Positions 1 through 11,646 are shown, counted from the first letter of the stretch. The stretch: DNA of 64,000 bases from Plantago major (GCA_026545765.1 CM048841.1:3262712-3326711); one strand, 5' to 3'. Notes: a model not told the origin generated them from the sequence alone. Numbers and translations: made by a program.

Positions 1-1510
1 TCAGTCTTCGAAGATCTCTCGGTCTGTGCTCTCTGTGATTGTCATTGTTGAGTACCAATGTTGACTCAACATCACGGTCAACATTGAAAAATTAGAATAA
101 GTGATGCTGTTTTCGTTTTGCTTTTTAGTTCTACTGTGTGTTTATGTGCTCCTGTGCTTCTGTACTGGCCTATGGCTGTTCCTGGTTTGTAGCTTACAGT
201 GGTGATGCTTAGGGTCTGAAAGGCTGTTTGAAACCAAGGTTGAAAGGGATCGAGTCTCTTGTGTGTTTGCTTTATGTAAAACCCACTTTTGCTGCTTTTT
301 GGCTATTTTTACTCGTACCTTGACTCGCACTTGATGTTGCCTCCTGCTCTTTATGCTTAATAAATCTAATGAATTATGATAAAAAGGGCTCGAAGTGTTT
401 CCGTCGAGGATCGTGTTGGGCAGGTTTCAAATACTATCCAGATATCGACGTGGCCAATGTGTCATATGTCGTGAGGGTTGATGGCCTGTACTGAAAACCG
501 ACACGCACAAAAGTGCCGATTCTCGTAATGCTGCTGGTTCACTTTCTGAGTACCAAATATTACCCAATATGGTCAAATGAGTGATCTTTATGCCATGAGA
601 CGTGTGTTTGCCTAACTCCGCATAGGTTTCGGCTTTGGAGCGGATTCATACGTGTTCCAATTTTTTGACATGGTTCACAGTCTCATGGTCACCCCCCACT
701 CAAACTTACGCTAATTGTTCAATTTACTTTTTGAGGCAATGTTGGGTGTGTTTCTTTGGTATTCCTTTCTCTTTCTGTCTTTGCCTGCAGCATCAGTGGT
801 GTTAATCGAATCTGCACATCTTGAGACTTGGTTTCATGGCTGACTTACATTAAGAGTGGTCTGATTTCCCGATGTTGTCACCAATGTTGAGTCAACATTC
901 AGGTCAACATTGACTGTGCATGAAGTACTATTTTCTCTTTTGTTGTGCTCCATTTTTTGTGCTCTAATTCTGTGTGTTTTTGGGTTTGAGGGGGAGTAGG
1001 TCTAAGGTGCTTTCTTCGGGTTTTGGGTTTCTGCATTCCTGTACTTGCATTTCAAGTCATTTTCTTTAAGATCAAGATTTTTGGTCAACCTCCCTAGGGT
1101 TTATCTGTTTATCTGATTATGTTGACTTGACGGATAACTGTTTTACTTGCAACTTTAATTATTAATTTATAGTTGTGCACAGTTTTTCGTTGCTTTGATA
1201 TATATCTGCAGGAATCTACCTTGAAGCAAACCCAACAACACCTATCATGACTTATCTTGTAAGCTGTGTACTTGACCATCCGCTCTCTTCACATCACTGC
1301 CCTCCAACTGACCATCCACTCTATTCCTGATTACTGCCCTTCAGCTGATCTGTCATATAGTCCTGCTTTTGCTACTTTCTTTGCCAGTGTTGACTACAAT
1401 GTTGAGTCAACATCGTTTCGACAACATTAGTACTTTGTCTGCAGGTCCTCAACAGATTACCAAGATGGTGAAGTTTCTGTAAAAGAACTTTGTTTTCTTT
1501 CTTTCCTCAC

Positions 1511-1658
1511 AAAAAATGGGGAGAATGTTTGTACTCTTGGTTGTATTGTATTAAGGGGGAGTTCTTGGAGCAAGGGGGAGTTGCTTGATATTGTCTTGTA
1601 TTTTCCTACTAACTGCTTTCAGGTTTTTGTGAAGAAAGGCAAAAATTAAGGGGGAGAT
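1511..1658 (+). other. multiple polypurine tracts upstream of 3' LTR
   Basis: Four purine-rich runs lie at about 1511-1524, 1553-1561, 1571-1580 and 1647-1658. The last directly abuts the LTR and is the likely primer for plus-strand DNA synthesis. The others share the same AAGGGGGAG core. Confidence 0.65.
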
Positions 1659-2720
1659 TGAAAGTGCAATTTATATTGCACTTGTTTTGTTAATTCAGCC
1701 TTTCTTCGTTTATTAACCGGTTCAACGTTTGTAGTTGTTTTTCTATGAATATTTTGTAGGATAAATCAAGTTGGGCCTCAACATGCTTAATGGATCACGA
1801 TTGGTTACTGTAGCAGTCACCGTACCAAAACGTCACTGTAGCAGGCAATGTAGCAGTTACTGTAGCAAAAGGAAAATAAGAAGCATAATGTAAGAAGGAA
1901 GCTGCCATATTGTTCAAGGAAGAATTTGATGCTATAAGGAAAGTGAGATTTAAAAGAGATTGATATATAGAAGACTCCTTATACTGTTGAAAGGTAAGAA
2001 AGGCAGTTTCCTTCCTAGAGAAAACCTAACAGGTTTCGACTTGGGCCAAGCCGTGTTTCTTCCAGGAAGATCGATTGTTGTACATTACATATACAGGAAG
2101 AACACGCTTTGCTAGGCTGCTGATTGCCTTCGAAGAGCAACTCTTGAATATATTTTGCGGCGTTCTTTCCCAGCTCAAGTTGACTTCGACTTTTGCTTTC
2201 TTCTTGGTGAATTTGACCCCAGCCCTATATATATACACAAGAAGAAGCTTTCAGCAAGACCACGCCTATAGAGATTAAACTTCCTGATCATTGAGTTTAG
2301 GTTTGTCTTGCTTTACTAGACCTTTACCTCGGTGTTTACTTGTGAGTGTTCTCTAAAGATTGAGAATTACTCTAGTATCATTGAACTAGAATAGGTTTTT
2401 CTTATATGTTCTAGGTCTAGTTTTTCTGTAAGTTTAATCATTCGTTTGTGATTGAATTAAACTTCTTTTTGTAATTCTACTTTTCAATTTTAGTAGAAGT
2501 TTTGCTACGGCACCGTCGGTATCTTTATATACCGGCTTTAGAAATCTCGTGTTCAGTTTTATTCCGCTGCACTTTACAGAGTTCTGTTGATCACAGTTTA
2601 TTATTGTCGTAGTTTAGCTGAACACTGTTCACTGTTGAGAAAGGGTGTTGACTCAACATCAATTGTCAACATCATTTGAAACTGTCCAGAAGTACCAATC
2701 CCGGTCCTACAGTTCTAACA
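1659..2720 (+). repeat. 3' LTR of Sirevirus-like element
   Basis: The LTR starts TGAAAGTGCA directly after the PPT and ends CAGTTCTAACA. The last 60 bases align by eye with the end of the Copia-4 LTR (CAGAAGTAC shared, followed by a related GGTCCT-containing end). A TATA-like box lies at 2225-2236. A short motif around CACTGTAGCAG recurs several times between 1805 and 1870. The right boundary rests on the Copia-4 comparison; no 5' partner is in the window to prove it. Confidence 0.65.
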
Positions 2721-3399
2721 TGAGTATAGTTCTGTAGTAGGTTTTTCTTCTTCTTCAGAAGCTACTGTTTTTGTTCAGACATTTCTGTCCGCGTATTTAA
2801 TGCACTGTACTATACTTTGTCCTGTAGTGCCAACGGAACTATGCATGCTTTCTGAAGCCTTGCACGTCCTTTTCCAGAGACTATCACAACTCCAGATACC
2901 ACTTGTTAAAAATATATTGTTTCCCGGAAACATAATCTTTATCCAAGGTATCTGAGTGTAGATATCTGTGGGCACTTTTCCTCGTTTCAGAAACCTTTTA
3001 TTTCTCAGATATCTCTTGTAACACTGTTTATTTAAAAACGCTTGTGTCTTCAAGATATCTAGTCATAGGTATCTGAAAAACCTTTGTCTTCAGAAATCTT
3101 GTGCAGTCTTCAAGTCTTCAAAATTGTTGTACTTTTCCTGCTGGATGTCTTCTTCTTGGTCTTCTTAAGAAAATAAAAATTACATTTCGAGACCTAACAT
3201 CCTATACAAGATTTGCTAGACTATCATACTTAGTGAGTTTCCTCTTTTACAGTGTTCAAGTGAACCGAGAGTACTAACCACCTTTCTGAGCTAAGATAAG
3301 TCATTAGTTTGCTGATCAAAATCTAAACAGATATTCCTAACAATAGATCTCATCTTCACATGCCTAAAAATTGAAAATTAATTTATTACTTTATTCTTT
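2721..3399. other. unassigned intergenic or repeat-derived sequence
   Basis: No coding region is recognised. The segment repeats short GATATCT and CTTCAGAA phrases and has an LTR-like character, but no partner copy, PBS or PPT was found. Confidence 0.3.
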
Positions 3400-3713
3400 A
3401 CCTTTTCACTTCTTCTACTTTATTCACTATCTCCTACGACTATTCATTATTTTTCACATATAAGTATTTAGAGAAAAGTCGAAACCTAAATTAAAAAAAA
3501 AAAAAAAAACGTAGAGAGTTAATACAACTTAAAATGAATTTCTTTTTACTTTAATTTTGTATTAGAAAATGTCCAAGTAATTAGAAAGTGCTCCAAGTAT
3601 CATTTATGCACATGCGGATCATGTGTGCTTCAAAGTAAACCATCAACTTTAGAATATAATAGAAAAATATACGAAAGTGCCAGAATAACCGAAAGTGCGC
3701 AAATGGTATGGTC

Positions 3714-3784
<71 letters not shown>

Positions 3785-4330
3785 CGTATATTTTAGTTTG
3801 TCCAGAATGTTTGATCCTAAACTATTTAAAATGAGTATCTTTTTGAATGCTTGATGCTACGTTAATTATTTATAATGTGTTTTAATGAGTCGTTTTTAAT
3901 TTTTAAAATTTCATCATTTCATTTTATATTATTCAATAAATTTATATTTATTTTAATGATAAAATAATTTATTTAATTAATAATAGTATTCAAGATTGGT
4001 GTCTATAGATTCGTCTTGTCACGACGAATTCAAATATATGTTAAAAATATTTTTTGGATTTTTGTAGATAAAGTTATATGAGATTAATATTTTATTTTAG
4101 TGAATGAAATGATTTATTTAATTAATTAATAATAATAATAATAGTAATAATAATCATCTATTAAAAAATACTATTCATGGCCTTCCGCATTTTCTGCAAC
4201 CATAAGATATAAAATTTTGTTACCAATCAATAACATTGCTCACATGATCTTAGCAACAACACTACTACGTTCTCCTATTCAGACTCTGCTTAATCGTAGA
4301 ATCAAAATTTCACGTAGGATGGAATGAATT
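3400..4330 (+). repeat. dispersed repeat family, copy A
   Basis: The segment matches the reverse complement of 58340-59540 over most of its length. Collinear landmarks are the ACTATCTCCTACGA stretch, the poly-A after AAACCTAAATT, GTCCAAGTAATTAGA, the CATTTATGCA phrase, ATACGAAAGTGCC, and the ATAGATTCGTCTTGTC block near 4006. No protein is encoded. It is probably a non-autonomous transposon, but its termini are undefined. Confidence 0.6.
3717..3780. repeat. (TA)n microsatellite
   Basis: About 32 uninterrupted TA units lie inside repeat copy A. The equivalent place in the inverted copy near 59200 holds only a few TA units. Confidence 0.95.
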
Positions 4331-4362
4331 TGAATGAATTTGGTGGGTTTAACTCATCAACT

Positions 4363-4600
4363 TTATATATTATATTATATTATATTGTATTGTATTGTAT
4401 TGTATTATATTGTATTGTATTGTATTGTATTGTATTGTATTGTATTGTATTGTATTGTATTGTATTATATTATATTATATTATATTATATTATATTATAT
4501 TATATTATATTATATTATATTATATTATATTATATTATATTATATTATATTATATTATATTATATTATATTATATTATATCATATCATATTATATTATAT
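4363..4600. repeat. compound pentanucleotide microsatellite
   Basis: The tract begins as TATTG units (about 4385-4465) and continues as TATTA units to about 4580, with a few TATCA variants near the end. Open frames through it are artefacts of the five-base period. Confidence 0.95.
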
Positions 4601-4602
4601 AA

Positions 4603-6397
4603 GAACACCTAACTGATAATTTAAGTGCTAAAACATTAGCCTCAGTTCCTCACGTTTAATCTGACAAAACTTTATGCAACAAAATTCTCTCCCCTACCCA
4701 GAATCTGCTCAACCGTAGAATTAAAATGTATAATTAAAAATATAAATACGAGTAGTGGTATACTTTTTGTTTAACCCAAGATCAGTATAGAGTCAATAAA
4801 GGAATTTATCATGTGTATTACTAATAACATTCCACAAATACTAAGTGAGTAGTGCATACACAATTATAAAAGTATTTGCCCAAGTCATAAGAAAGAGAGC
4901 AGAACATCTAGATTACTTATTTATTTATACTTGTTATTTCGGTTAAGACATAATCCTAGGAAATACTGCGGCGGTATGATGAAATATAAAAAAATATTAA
5001 TAAACAATTGAAATTAAGGTGTCTAACTAGGGGTGCCTGAAAAAGTAAATTAACATGGATTCTTTTTTGTTATTTGTTTAGTGCGAGAAAGTCTAACGAG
5101 AAATGGTTATATAAAAATATAGAAAATCGAAAGTTAGAAAGGAGATTACTTTGTGTAGTACCACAAATACTAAATAGGGCTTTCCCTACTCTAATGTGTA
5201 ACCCATATTCCTTTTTCTGGACATCGTAGCGTGGCAAGTCCAGTCTCCCGAACTTACGACAAGTGTCCTTTCTATTCCGGAAACGAAGAGATGGCACAAC
5301 AGACAGAAATGACGAAAACTTACTTCTTATTCTTCTCCTCTTTCTAGAAAATAGTTATGGTAGGTCATATATAGACATTCCTCGATTGACTCGATTGAGT
5401 TGACTAATAAAACCATATCGATTGTGATATAAAATTGGCTTACTATAATGCTGTTATCCCGCTTTTATTTTTTCTTTATCATATTAAGTATTCTTAGAAA
5501 TAACAAAACAAATACACTTTAATTCCTGTACATCCTCTTCAATATTAGGATCCATTTTATTTTAATATCCAAGTAGACAAGACTAAAAGCATTTATTTTA
5601 GTACTATACTTTCTTTTCTTTTCTTTTTTCAGGCCTAACCATCTTCGAGGGTCTTCCCCGTACTTTCCAACCAGCAGTACACCTACTCTGATAGAAAAGG
5701 ACAAGAAGGGACTAAATACAACCAATCAATAAAGTTTTTTAATAAAGGACATATATTTGATCCTTCACTTCCATCTTAAGCGAAAAACTCCTAAACACGT
5801 ATGGAAAAATGGACTAAAAAATCCAATAATCTGCAAGGATGAAGGATGCCAACTACTAAGGAGGAGAGGAACTTGTTGTTCACAATTTTAGAATTTATCA
5901 CTTATGGAAATACTAAGACTCTTCTTCTTCTTTTCGTTTCTATAATATTCTATAATAGTCTAGATATTAGGCAAGAATTAGATTGACAACAAAATAAGAA
6001 ATGCTCTTCTATTATATATTAATTGAAAATATAAATATCTATTAATATAAACATAAAAAAATTTCGGAGTTTTATAGATAAATTTATATGAAACTTAATA
6101 AAAACTATATATGCAGCCAACATACAAAAAATAAACAGTGAAATATATACTGGTTGAAAATGCAAATAATTCCACAAAATTTCACATAGGATTGAATTAA
6201 TAATAAGTTCACAAAGCGTGTGGTCTCAAACAGCAAATAATTCCACAAAATTTGAGCGAGCTTAATGTCAATACGGAGTAGTGGTCTCTGGCTCTCCAGG
6301 AGTAAATTGACAGCATCTGGATTCTCAAGGTTCTTCCAGTTCATTCTATTTCATAAGCTCGCTCAAATTGTGAAGTCATAATCTAGCTCATTTTATA
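4603..6397. repeat. AT-rich intergenic region with partial repeat copy C
   Basis: No gene is recognised. 6030-6210 matches the reverse complement of 58600-58740, sharing the GATAAATTTATATGA, GCCAAC and AATAAACAGTGAAA phrases, and is a third partial copy of the dispersed family. Copia-1 begins just after this region. Confidence 0.45.
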
Positions 6398-6402
6398 CTG
6401 GA

Positions 6403-6735
6403 TGTTAAAGAAATAAAAAAAAGAAAATTGAACATGCTCTGAATCTATTGAACGAGAATAATGAAAGTGATTACAGTGCTTGAAGCAATACTAGCTAGCT
6501 CTATTTATACATAAGGAAGTCAGTATCTTTACTAATTGATTTCTTCAATCAGCTCCATATTAGACCACTATAATTGGGCATAACATATTCTCCTCAATCC
6601 TTTCCATAGTTTCTTCAATCTGCAGCTTCCAATTTATGATTGCGTTGTCTCTTTTCAAGAGTAGTCCTTGTGTTTCTGGTTTCTTCTATTTCTTCCTTCG
6701 CATTCTGGTCCTTGAACTTTCTCCTTCTTCCAATA
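6403..6735 (-). repeat. Copia-1 3' LTR
   Basis: 333 bp. Read on the plus strand it runs from TGTTAAAG to TTCCAATA. It is nearly identical to 11153-11492 and lacks about 8 bp present there near 6690. Confidence 0.93.
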
Positions 6736-8334
6736 CTCCCCCGCAAGATGGGCATAGATGTTCTTCATGCTCATCTTGTTGATCATTTCATTTAGAGTTG
6801 TTGATGGGACTGCTTTGGTGAATATATCCGCTAGTTGGTTGCCAGTTGGTACGTATTCAACTTCTATGATTCTATTCGTCACTTTTAGCAATGCTATTAA
6901 CCAAGTTATTTCACAGCACGTATATGCCATTGCTCTATATTCAGCTTCTGCTGATGATCTGCTTACTGTGTTTTGCTTCTTTGATTTCCAACTAATCAAT
7001 GATTTTCCAAGGAATATGCAATATCCTGTGACTGATTTTCTTGTATCTGGACAAGCGGCATAGTCTGAGTCACTATAAGCTAGAAGTTCCAAGTTTCCTT
7101 GTGAAGTGAAAAATAATCCATTTCCGATATTTCCCTTAATGTATCTTACTATTCTCAACAGTGCATTCATATGTTCCTTCGAAGGATTCTCCATGAATTG
7201 GCTGAGTATTCCCACCGCATAGCTAATATCGGGCCTAGTGATGGTTAAGTAAATGAGCTTTCCAAGAAGCTTTTTGTAGATTGTGGGATCTTGTACAGGT
7301 TCTCCTGTGTTTTGTTTCATTTTATGATGCTGCTCAATAGGAGTAATTGCCGGTCTACATCCTAACAATCCAGCTGTTTGTATGATTTCCGTGGCATATT
7401 TTCTTTGTGATACATGAATGCCTTGAGATGTCCTTGCAATTTCTAAACCAAGGAAGTATTTTAACTTACCTAAATCTCTTATTTTAAATTTTGGTTGCAG
7501 TTCTTCTTTGATATTATCAATTGCTCTCAAGTATTTTCCTCCTATGATTATGTCATCAACATATACAAGGAGTGTAATCAAGCCGTGATCAGTTTGCTTT
7601 GTGAATAGTGAGTATTCACTTTTTGATTGATTGAAACCCAATGATGATAAGAACTGAGTGAGTTTCGAATTCCATTGCCGTGAAGCTTGCTTGAGTCCAT
7701 AAATGGATTTCTTAAGCTTACACACCATTTTTGTGCCAATGCCATTGATGTTGTTGCCCCCCTGGATTGAGAGGCCTGGAGGCATGGTCATGTAAATTTC
7801 TTCATCTAAGTCGCCATTTAAAAAGGCATTATGGACATCCAGTTGTGCGAGATGCCAATTTTGCTTTGCTGCTATAGCAAGGAATATTTTGACTGAAGTT
7901 AATTTAGCAACAGGGCTAAATGTGTCTGTGTAGTCTAGACCAAGTTGTTGTGTGTAACCTTTTGCTACCAAACGGGCTTTATGTTTATCAATTTGGCCGT
8001 TAGAGTTGAGTTTTGTTTTGAACACAAAACGACAGCCTATGGGTTTAACACCGAACGGCAATGGAACTATGTTCCAAGTGTTATTATCCTCAAGGGCTCG
8101 CAATTCTTCTGAAATAGCATGTCTCCATTTCTCTTCCATAATTGCTTGTTCATATGTCTCAGGGTCCTTAAGTAATGATAAGTTGATGGAATAGCATTTA
8201 TGTGCTGAGTTAATTTTATCATAACAAAGGAATTTTGAGATTGGATGGTCAGTACTATATTGTTCTAGTTGCGTGTTGCTAACTGCGTTTATTTTAACGT
8301 TATGATGGTATCCATCAAGTGCAGTAGATATTTG
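6655..8334 (-). pseudogene. Copia-1 reverse transcriptase and RNase H
   Basis: This frame continues in phase from the integrase frame after an in-frame TGA at 8335-8337. The RT begins with the TWNIVPLP block, followed by the KARLVAKG and QLDVHNAFLNGDL motifs and the catalytic YVDD box within LLVYVDDIIIGG. RNase H starts with AYSDSDYAACPDTRKS and the SAEAEYRAM helix. The expected CDN...SA, NPV and HERTKHIE segment is then missing: LIALLK runs straight into a late EVEYVP segment, a loss of roughly 45-50 residues near 6880. The normal stop is absent and the frame reads through the PPT about 80 bp into the LTR. The RNase H is very probably inactive. Confidence 0.9.
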
Positions 8335-9350
8335 TCATTGTCGAGTAGACTTTCTTGAAGCTATTGGTTGTTCCGGCTCATGTGAGGCTTGTATAGTGTC
8401 ATTATGATCCAAAATTGCATCGTTAGATGGTCCAGTATGTGCAGGCATCATGGGTGAGTTTTTTACTTGATCTTGTATAACTCCAAAAGGCGATATGTCG
8501 ACATGAGGTCTTGTGGCCCTTTTTGGAATTTCCTCATCCATGAATGATCTGGGAGTTTCCAAGCGGATTTCAAGATGCCTATTTACAGGCTTTGGCTGAT
8601 TTTGCAAATTTTTGCTCATGGAAAATTTCGTTTCAATGAATTTCACATGTCTGGATACGATGATGGTTTGCTTGTCAATGTTGAAACATTTGTATCCTTT
8701 AACATGTGGAGGATATCCTATGAATATGCATTCACGTGCTCGAGGATCTAATTTTGTTCTATTAATCTTTTCTGAGTAAACATAACATAAACATCCAAAA
8801 GCTCTTAAATGTTCATAAGTTGGCTTTTTGTTGTAGCAAACCTCATATGGAGATTTATTTTGAAGAGTGGGAGTTGGCATTCGATTTATCAAATAAGCCG
8901 CAGTCATTACTGCATCTCCCCAAAAATGAGTTGATATATTGGATTGAAACATTAAAATTCGTGCAACACTTAATAAATGTTGGTGTTTTCTTTCCACAAC
9001 ACCATTTTGTTCAGGTGTATAGGGACATGTCTTTTGATGCACTATCCCTTGTTCATGTAAAAAATCTGGCATATGGAATTCCATGCCATTATCACTTCTT
9101 ATCATTTTCACTTTTCTGTCGAATTGGTTTTGAGCCATTCGAATGAATCTTTGCATTGCTTCCTTTGTGTCTGATTTGTTTTTGAGCAAGTGAATCCAAG
9201 TGACTCTACTAAAATCGTCTACAATAGTGAGAAAATATTGATGACCATTATTTGTCGAAATGGAATAGGGACCCCATAAATCGCAGTGCAATAAATCAAG
9301 AACTGAATTAGAATTATTATTACTTAGTGAAAAAGGCAATCTACATTGCT
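8335..9350 (-). pseudogene. Copia-1 integrase
   Basis: The DDE integrase core inserts the cDNA into chromosomes. The acidic triad is visible in HCDLWGP, IRSDNGMEF and QNGVVERKH, about residues 20, 83 and 116 of the open frame. The spacing between the last two is slightly shorter than the usual D-35-E. The C-terminal GYPPHVKGYKC segment is typical of Copia. The 5' end joins gag-protease only across a one-base loss near 9353-9357. The 3' end is an in-frame TGA at 8335-8337, beyond which the pol frame continues unchanged, so a single substitution probably separates integrase from RT. Confidence 0.9.
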
Positions 9351-11009
9351 TCGCTGGCAGATTTTACAATGAGAAAAAGCCTTACACTTGATATTGGGAT
9401 AGTCCTTTTCTATAAGAGAAAGTCTGGACAAACTAGGATGACCTAATCTAAAGTGCCACAGATGTTCTTGTGCATCTGCTGCTTCTACTTCTTGAGAAAT
9501 GGCTAGTGCCTTATTGGAAATGGCTAGTGCCTTAGGATAAATGGCTAGTGCCTTAGGTAGTAGATTCTTCACTTCATAGAGTCCCTTTTCTTGCTTAATC
9601 TTCCCAATCAGCGTCCACATAGGTGTCCTTGTAGAGTGTGTCTGAAAAATCAAGCATTCATCTTTAATAAACAATACACAAACATCATTATCTGCTGTAG
9701 TTTTTCCTACAGAAATCAAATTAAGCTTAAAGCTTGGTACACACAAAGCATTTTTTAATATGATGTTTTTATTTAATCTAATATCACCAATGTGCGTTAT
9801 TGGTATTTTATCATGATTTGGCAATTGAACATATTCATTAATAGTTCTAATATTTTCTGTATAATAATTGGGTGAGCATATGACGTGATCAGATGCACCT
9901 GAATCAAGGATCCAGTGTTTTAAGGTGTTACCTGTATGATTCACTTCTCCAGTAGTAGTGATGTTGTTGCTGACAGATGTCTCATTCATTTTCTGATTTG
10001 CCATGGTCCAGAGTTGCTTCAGTTGTTCATTGGTAAATTCAACTTTTCGTCCTTCAGTAGAAAGACCAACAGAGGATACATTTGCATTGTATCCAATGTT
10101 AGTGCCATAACCATCTCTTCTTCCATATCTGTTGTTTCCAGATTGCTTATTCTTGTAGCAATTCTCCAGGGAGTGATTGTTCATCCGACATATAGAACAA
10201 TACATTTTTCCTTTATCTTTTCTTTTGTAACCTACTCCAAGAGCAGAGGACTCAGTGGGTCCTGTAAATGCATTAGGGTGTCTTGTGAGCCTTTGTCTTT
10301 CTTCTTGTAGAACAAGAGAGAAGGCCCTATCCATGGAGGGCTTAGGATCCATGATGATAATTGATCCTCTTACCATCTCGTAAGAGTCATTCAACCCCAT
10401 GAGAAACTTAAATATCTTATCAGTTTCTTGTGCCTTTTCAACAGTTTTGGTAAGAGTACATTTGCAGGCTCCACAGAAACAATTAGGCAATGGCCTATAA
10501 TCATTGAGCTCTTCCCAAAGTCCATTCAGCTTTTCGAAAAAGTCTGAAACAGAACTATTACCTTGGGTAATTGAGGATAGCTCTTGTTGTAGTTGAAATA
10601 TGCGAACATCATCAGGTTGCGCATATCTCACTTTGAGCTTGTCCCATGCTTCATGGGCGTTTGAAAGATAAAGCACAGTGCTTTTTATCTCATTTGAGAC
10701 TGAGTGAATCAACCATGACATGATGATGGTGTTATTTCTCGTCCAAGATTTTATCTTTGTATCATCACCAGTAGGCTTTGGTAGAGATCCATCTATGAAT
10801 CCTACCTTGTTGCGAATCGACAGTGACATTAAAAATGCCCTTGACCAAGTGTGGTAATTGTGCCTATCTAGCAATGGTGCTACTGCACCTGAGTTTGCAT
10901 TTTCAGAATGGTGTAAGTGATATGGACTGAATGGATCCTCATGCTCAGGTGTAGACCCAATTACGATGTCGAATCAAGGGTTGGAGCTTGATCCATCATG
11001 ACTAGTCAT
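9351..11009 (-). pseudogene. Copia-1 gag, zinc knuckle, protease and GAG-pre-integrase
   Basis: The likely gag start is the ATG at 11009-11007, but codon 12 is TGA (10976-10974). The rest stays open in the same frame. Gag carries the HNYHTWSRAF core and the WDKLKVRYAQ helix of the Copia gag family. A CX2CX4HX4C knuckle (CSICRMNNHSLENC) binds RNA. The aspartic protease active site is WILDSGASDH. The LWHFRLGHPSL and HCKICQ motifs belong to the GAG-pre-integrase zinc region. A 21-bp unit encoding ALAI is repeated three times in frame near 9499-9556, between protease and pre-integrase. The frame is lost near 9353-9357. Confidence 0.88.
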
Positions 11010-11152
11010 GGTTGTTCAAATAAAGAGACAGAGATTTGTTTTTAAAAAAACAGTTCTGATATACTCAGAAGAAACGAAAAAGAAATAAAATGAAAAAAAA
11101 AAGTGTGCAGAAAGATGTGTAAAGGTTTGCAGAACCTAAGCTCTTGATACCA

Positions 11153-11492
11153 TGTTAAAGAAATAAAAAAAGAAAATTGAACATGCTCTGAATCTATTGA
11201 ACGAGAATAATGAAAGTGATTACAATGCTTGAAGCAATACTAGCTAGCTCTATTTATACATAAGGAAGTCAGTATCTTTACTAATTGATTTCTTCAATCA
11301 GCTCCATATTAGACCACTATAATTGGGCATAACATATTCTCCTCAATCCTTTCCATAGTTTCTTCAATCTGCAGCTTCCAATTTATGATTGCGTTGTCTC
11401 TTTTCAAGAGTAGTCCTTGTGTTTCTGGTTTCTTCTATTTTCTTCTTTCTTCCTTCGCATTCTGGTCCTTGAACTTTCTCCTTCTTCCAATA
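11153..11492 (-). repeat. Copia-1 5' LTR
   Basis: 340 bp. It directly abuts the PBS on its left and the target duplication CTGGA on its right. Confidence 0.93.
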
Positions 11493-11591
11493 CTGGAGCT
11501 GTAAATTATATTTGGTGATAAAGCATATGATTTGGTAAATAAGTTTGCTTCCCTGATTGATAATCTTAATCATATAATTTATCGTCTGCAG

Positions 11592-11646
11592 GTTTGTCTA
11601 TCTGTTCGCTGTCATTGGTGCAGTTGTTCTTTTTGTTGCCTGTTGA
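11592..11646 (+). other. possible terminal exon, hydrophobic C-terminus
   Basis: A good splice acceptor (CTGCAG ending at 11591) is followed by a short frame encoding FVYLFAVIGAVVLFVAC and a TGA at 11644-11646, which looks like a C-terminal membrane anchor. Copia-1 lies about 100 bp upstream, which would put it in the preceding intron of this gene. No upstream exon was identified, so this is tentative. Confidence 0.25.

Larger units (their letters stand above)
1..2720 (+). mobile_element. Sirevirus-like Copia element, 3' part only
   Basis: This is the non-coding 3' internal region and 3' LTR of a plus-strand Copia element whose gag-pol lies before the window. The LTR follows a polypurine tract at 1648-1658. 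Several extra polypurine tracts upstream of the last one, a long non-coding spacer, and an LTR opening TGAAAGTGCA point to the Sirevirus lineage, where multiple PPTs are a known trait. Copia-4 in this window shares the LTR start, the PPT and a similar LTR end. No gag, integrase or RT reading frame is visible in 1-1658. The lineage call is inferred from these non-coding marks only. Confidence 0.7.
6403..11492 (-). mobile_element. Copia-1: young, defective Ty1/Copia retrotransposon
   Basis: A complete LTR element on the minus strand, flanked by the 5-bp target duplication CTGGA at 6398-6402 and 11493-11497. It has a primer-binding site at 11141-11152 complementary to initiator tRNA-Met type primers and a PPT at 6736-6744. 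Domain order is gag, zinc knuckle, protease, integrase, RT, RNase H, which defines Copia. The LTRs differ by one substitution and two short indels, so insertion was recent. The coding region carries two in-frame TGA stops, one frameshift and an internal RNase H deletion. Confidence 0.95.

Noticed and set aside
142..330. 62-codon minus-strand frame
   Set aside because: No homology cue and it lies in non-coding retroelement sequence.
4324..4616. Overlapping 73-92 codon frames with YYIIL repeats
   Set aside because: Products of the pentanucleotide microsatellite, open in all three frames.
5070..5725. Two minus-strand frames of 75 and 68 codons
   Set aside because: No recognisable motif, no neighbours in support, and AT-rich composition.
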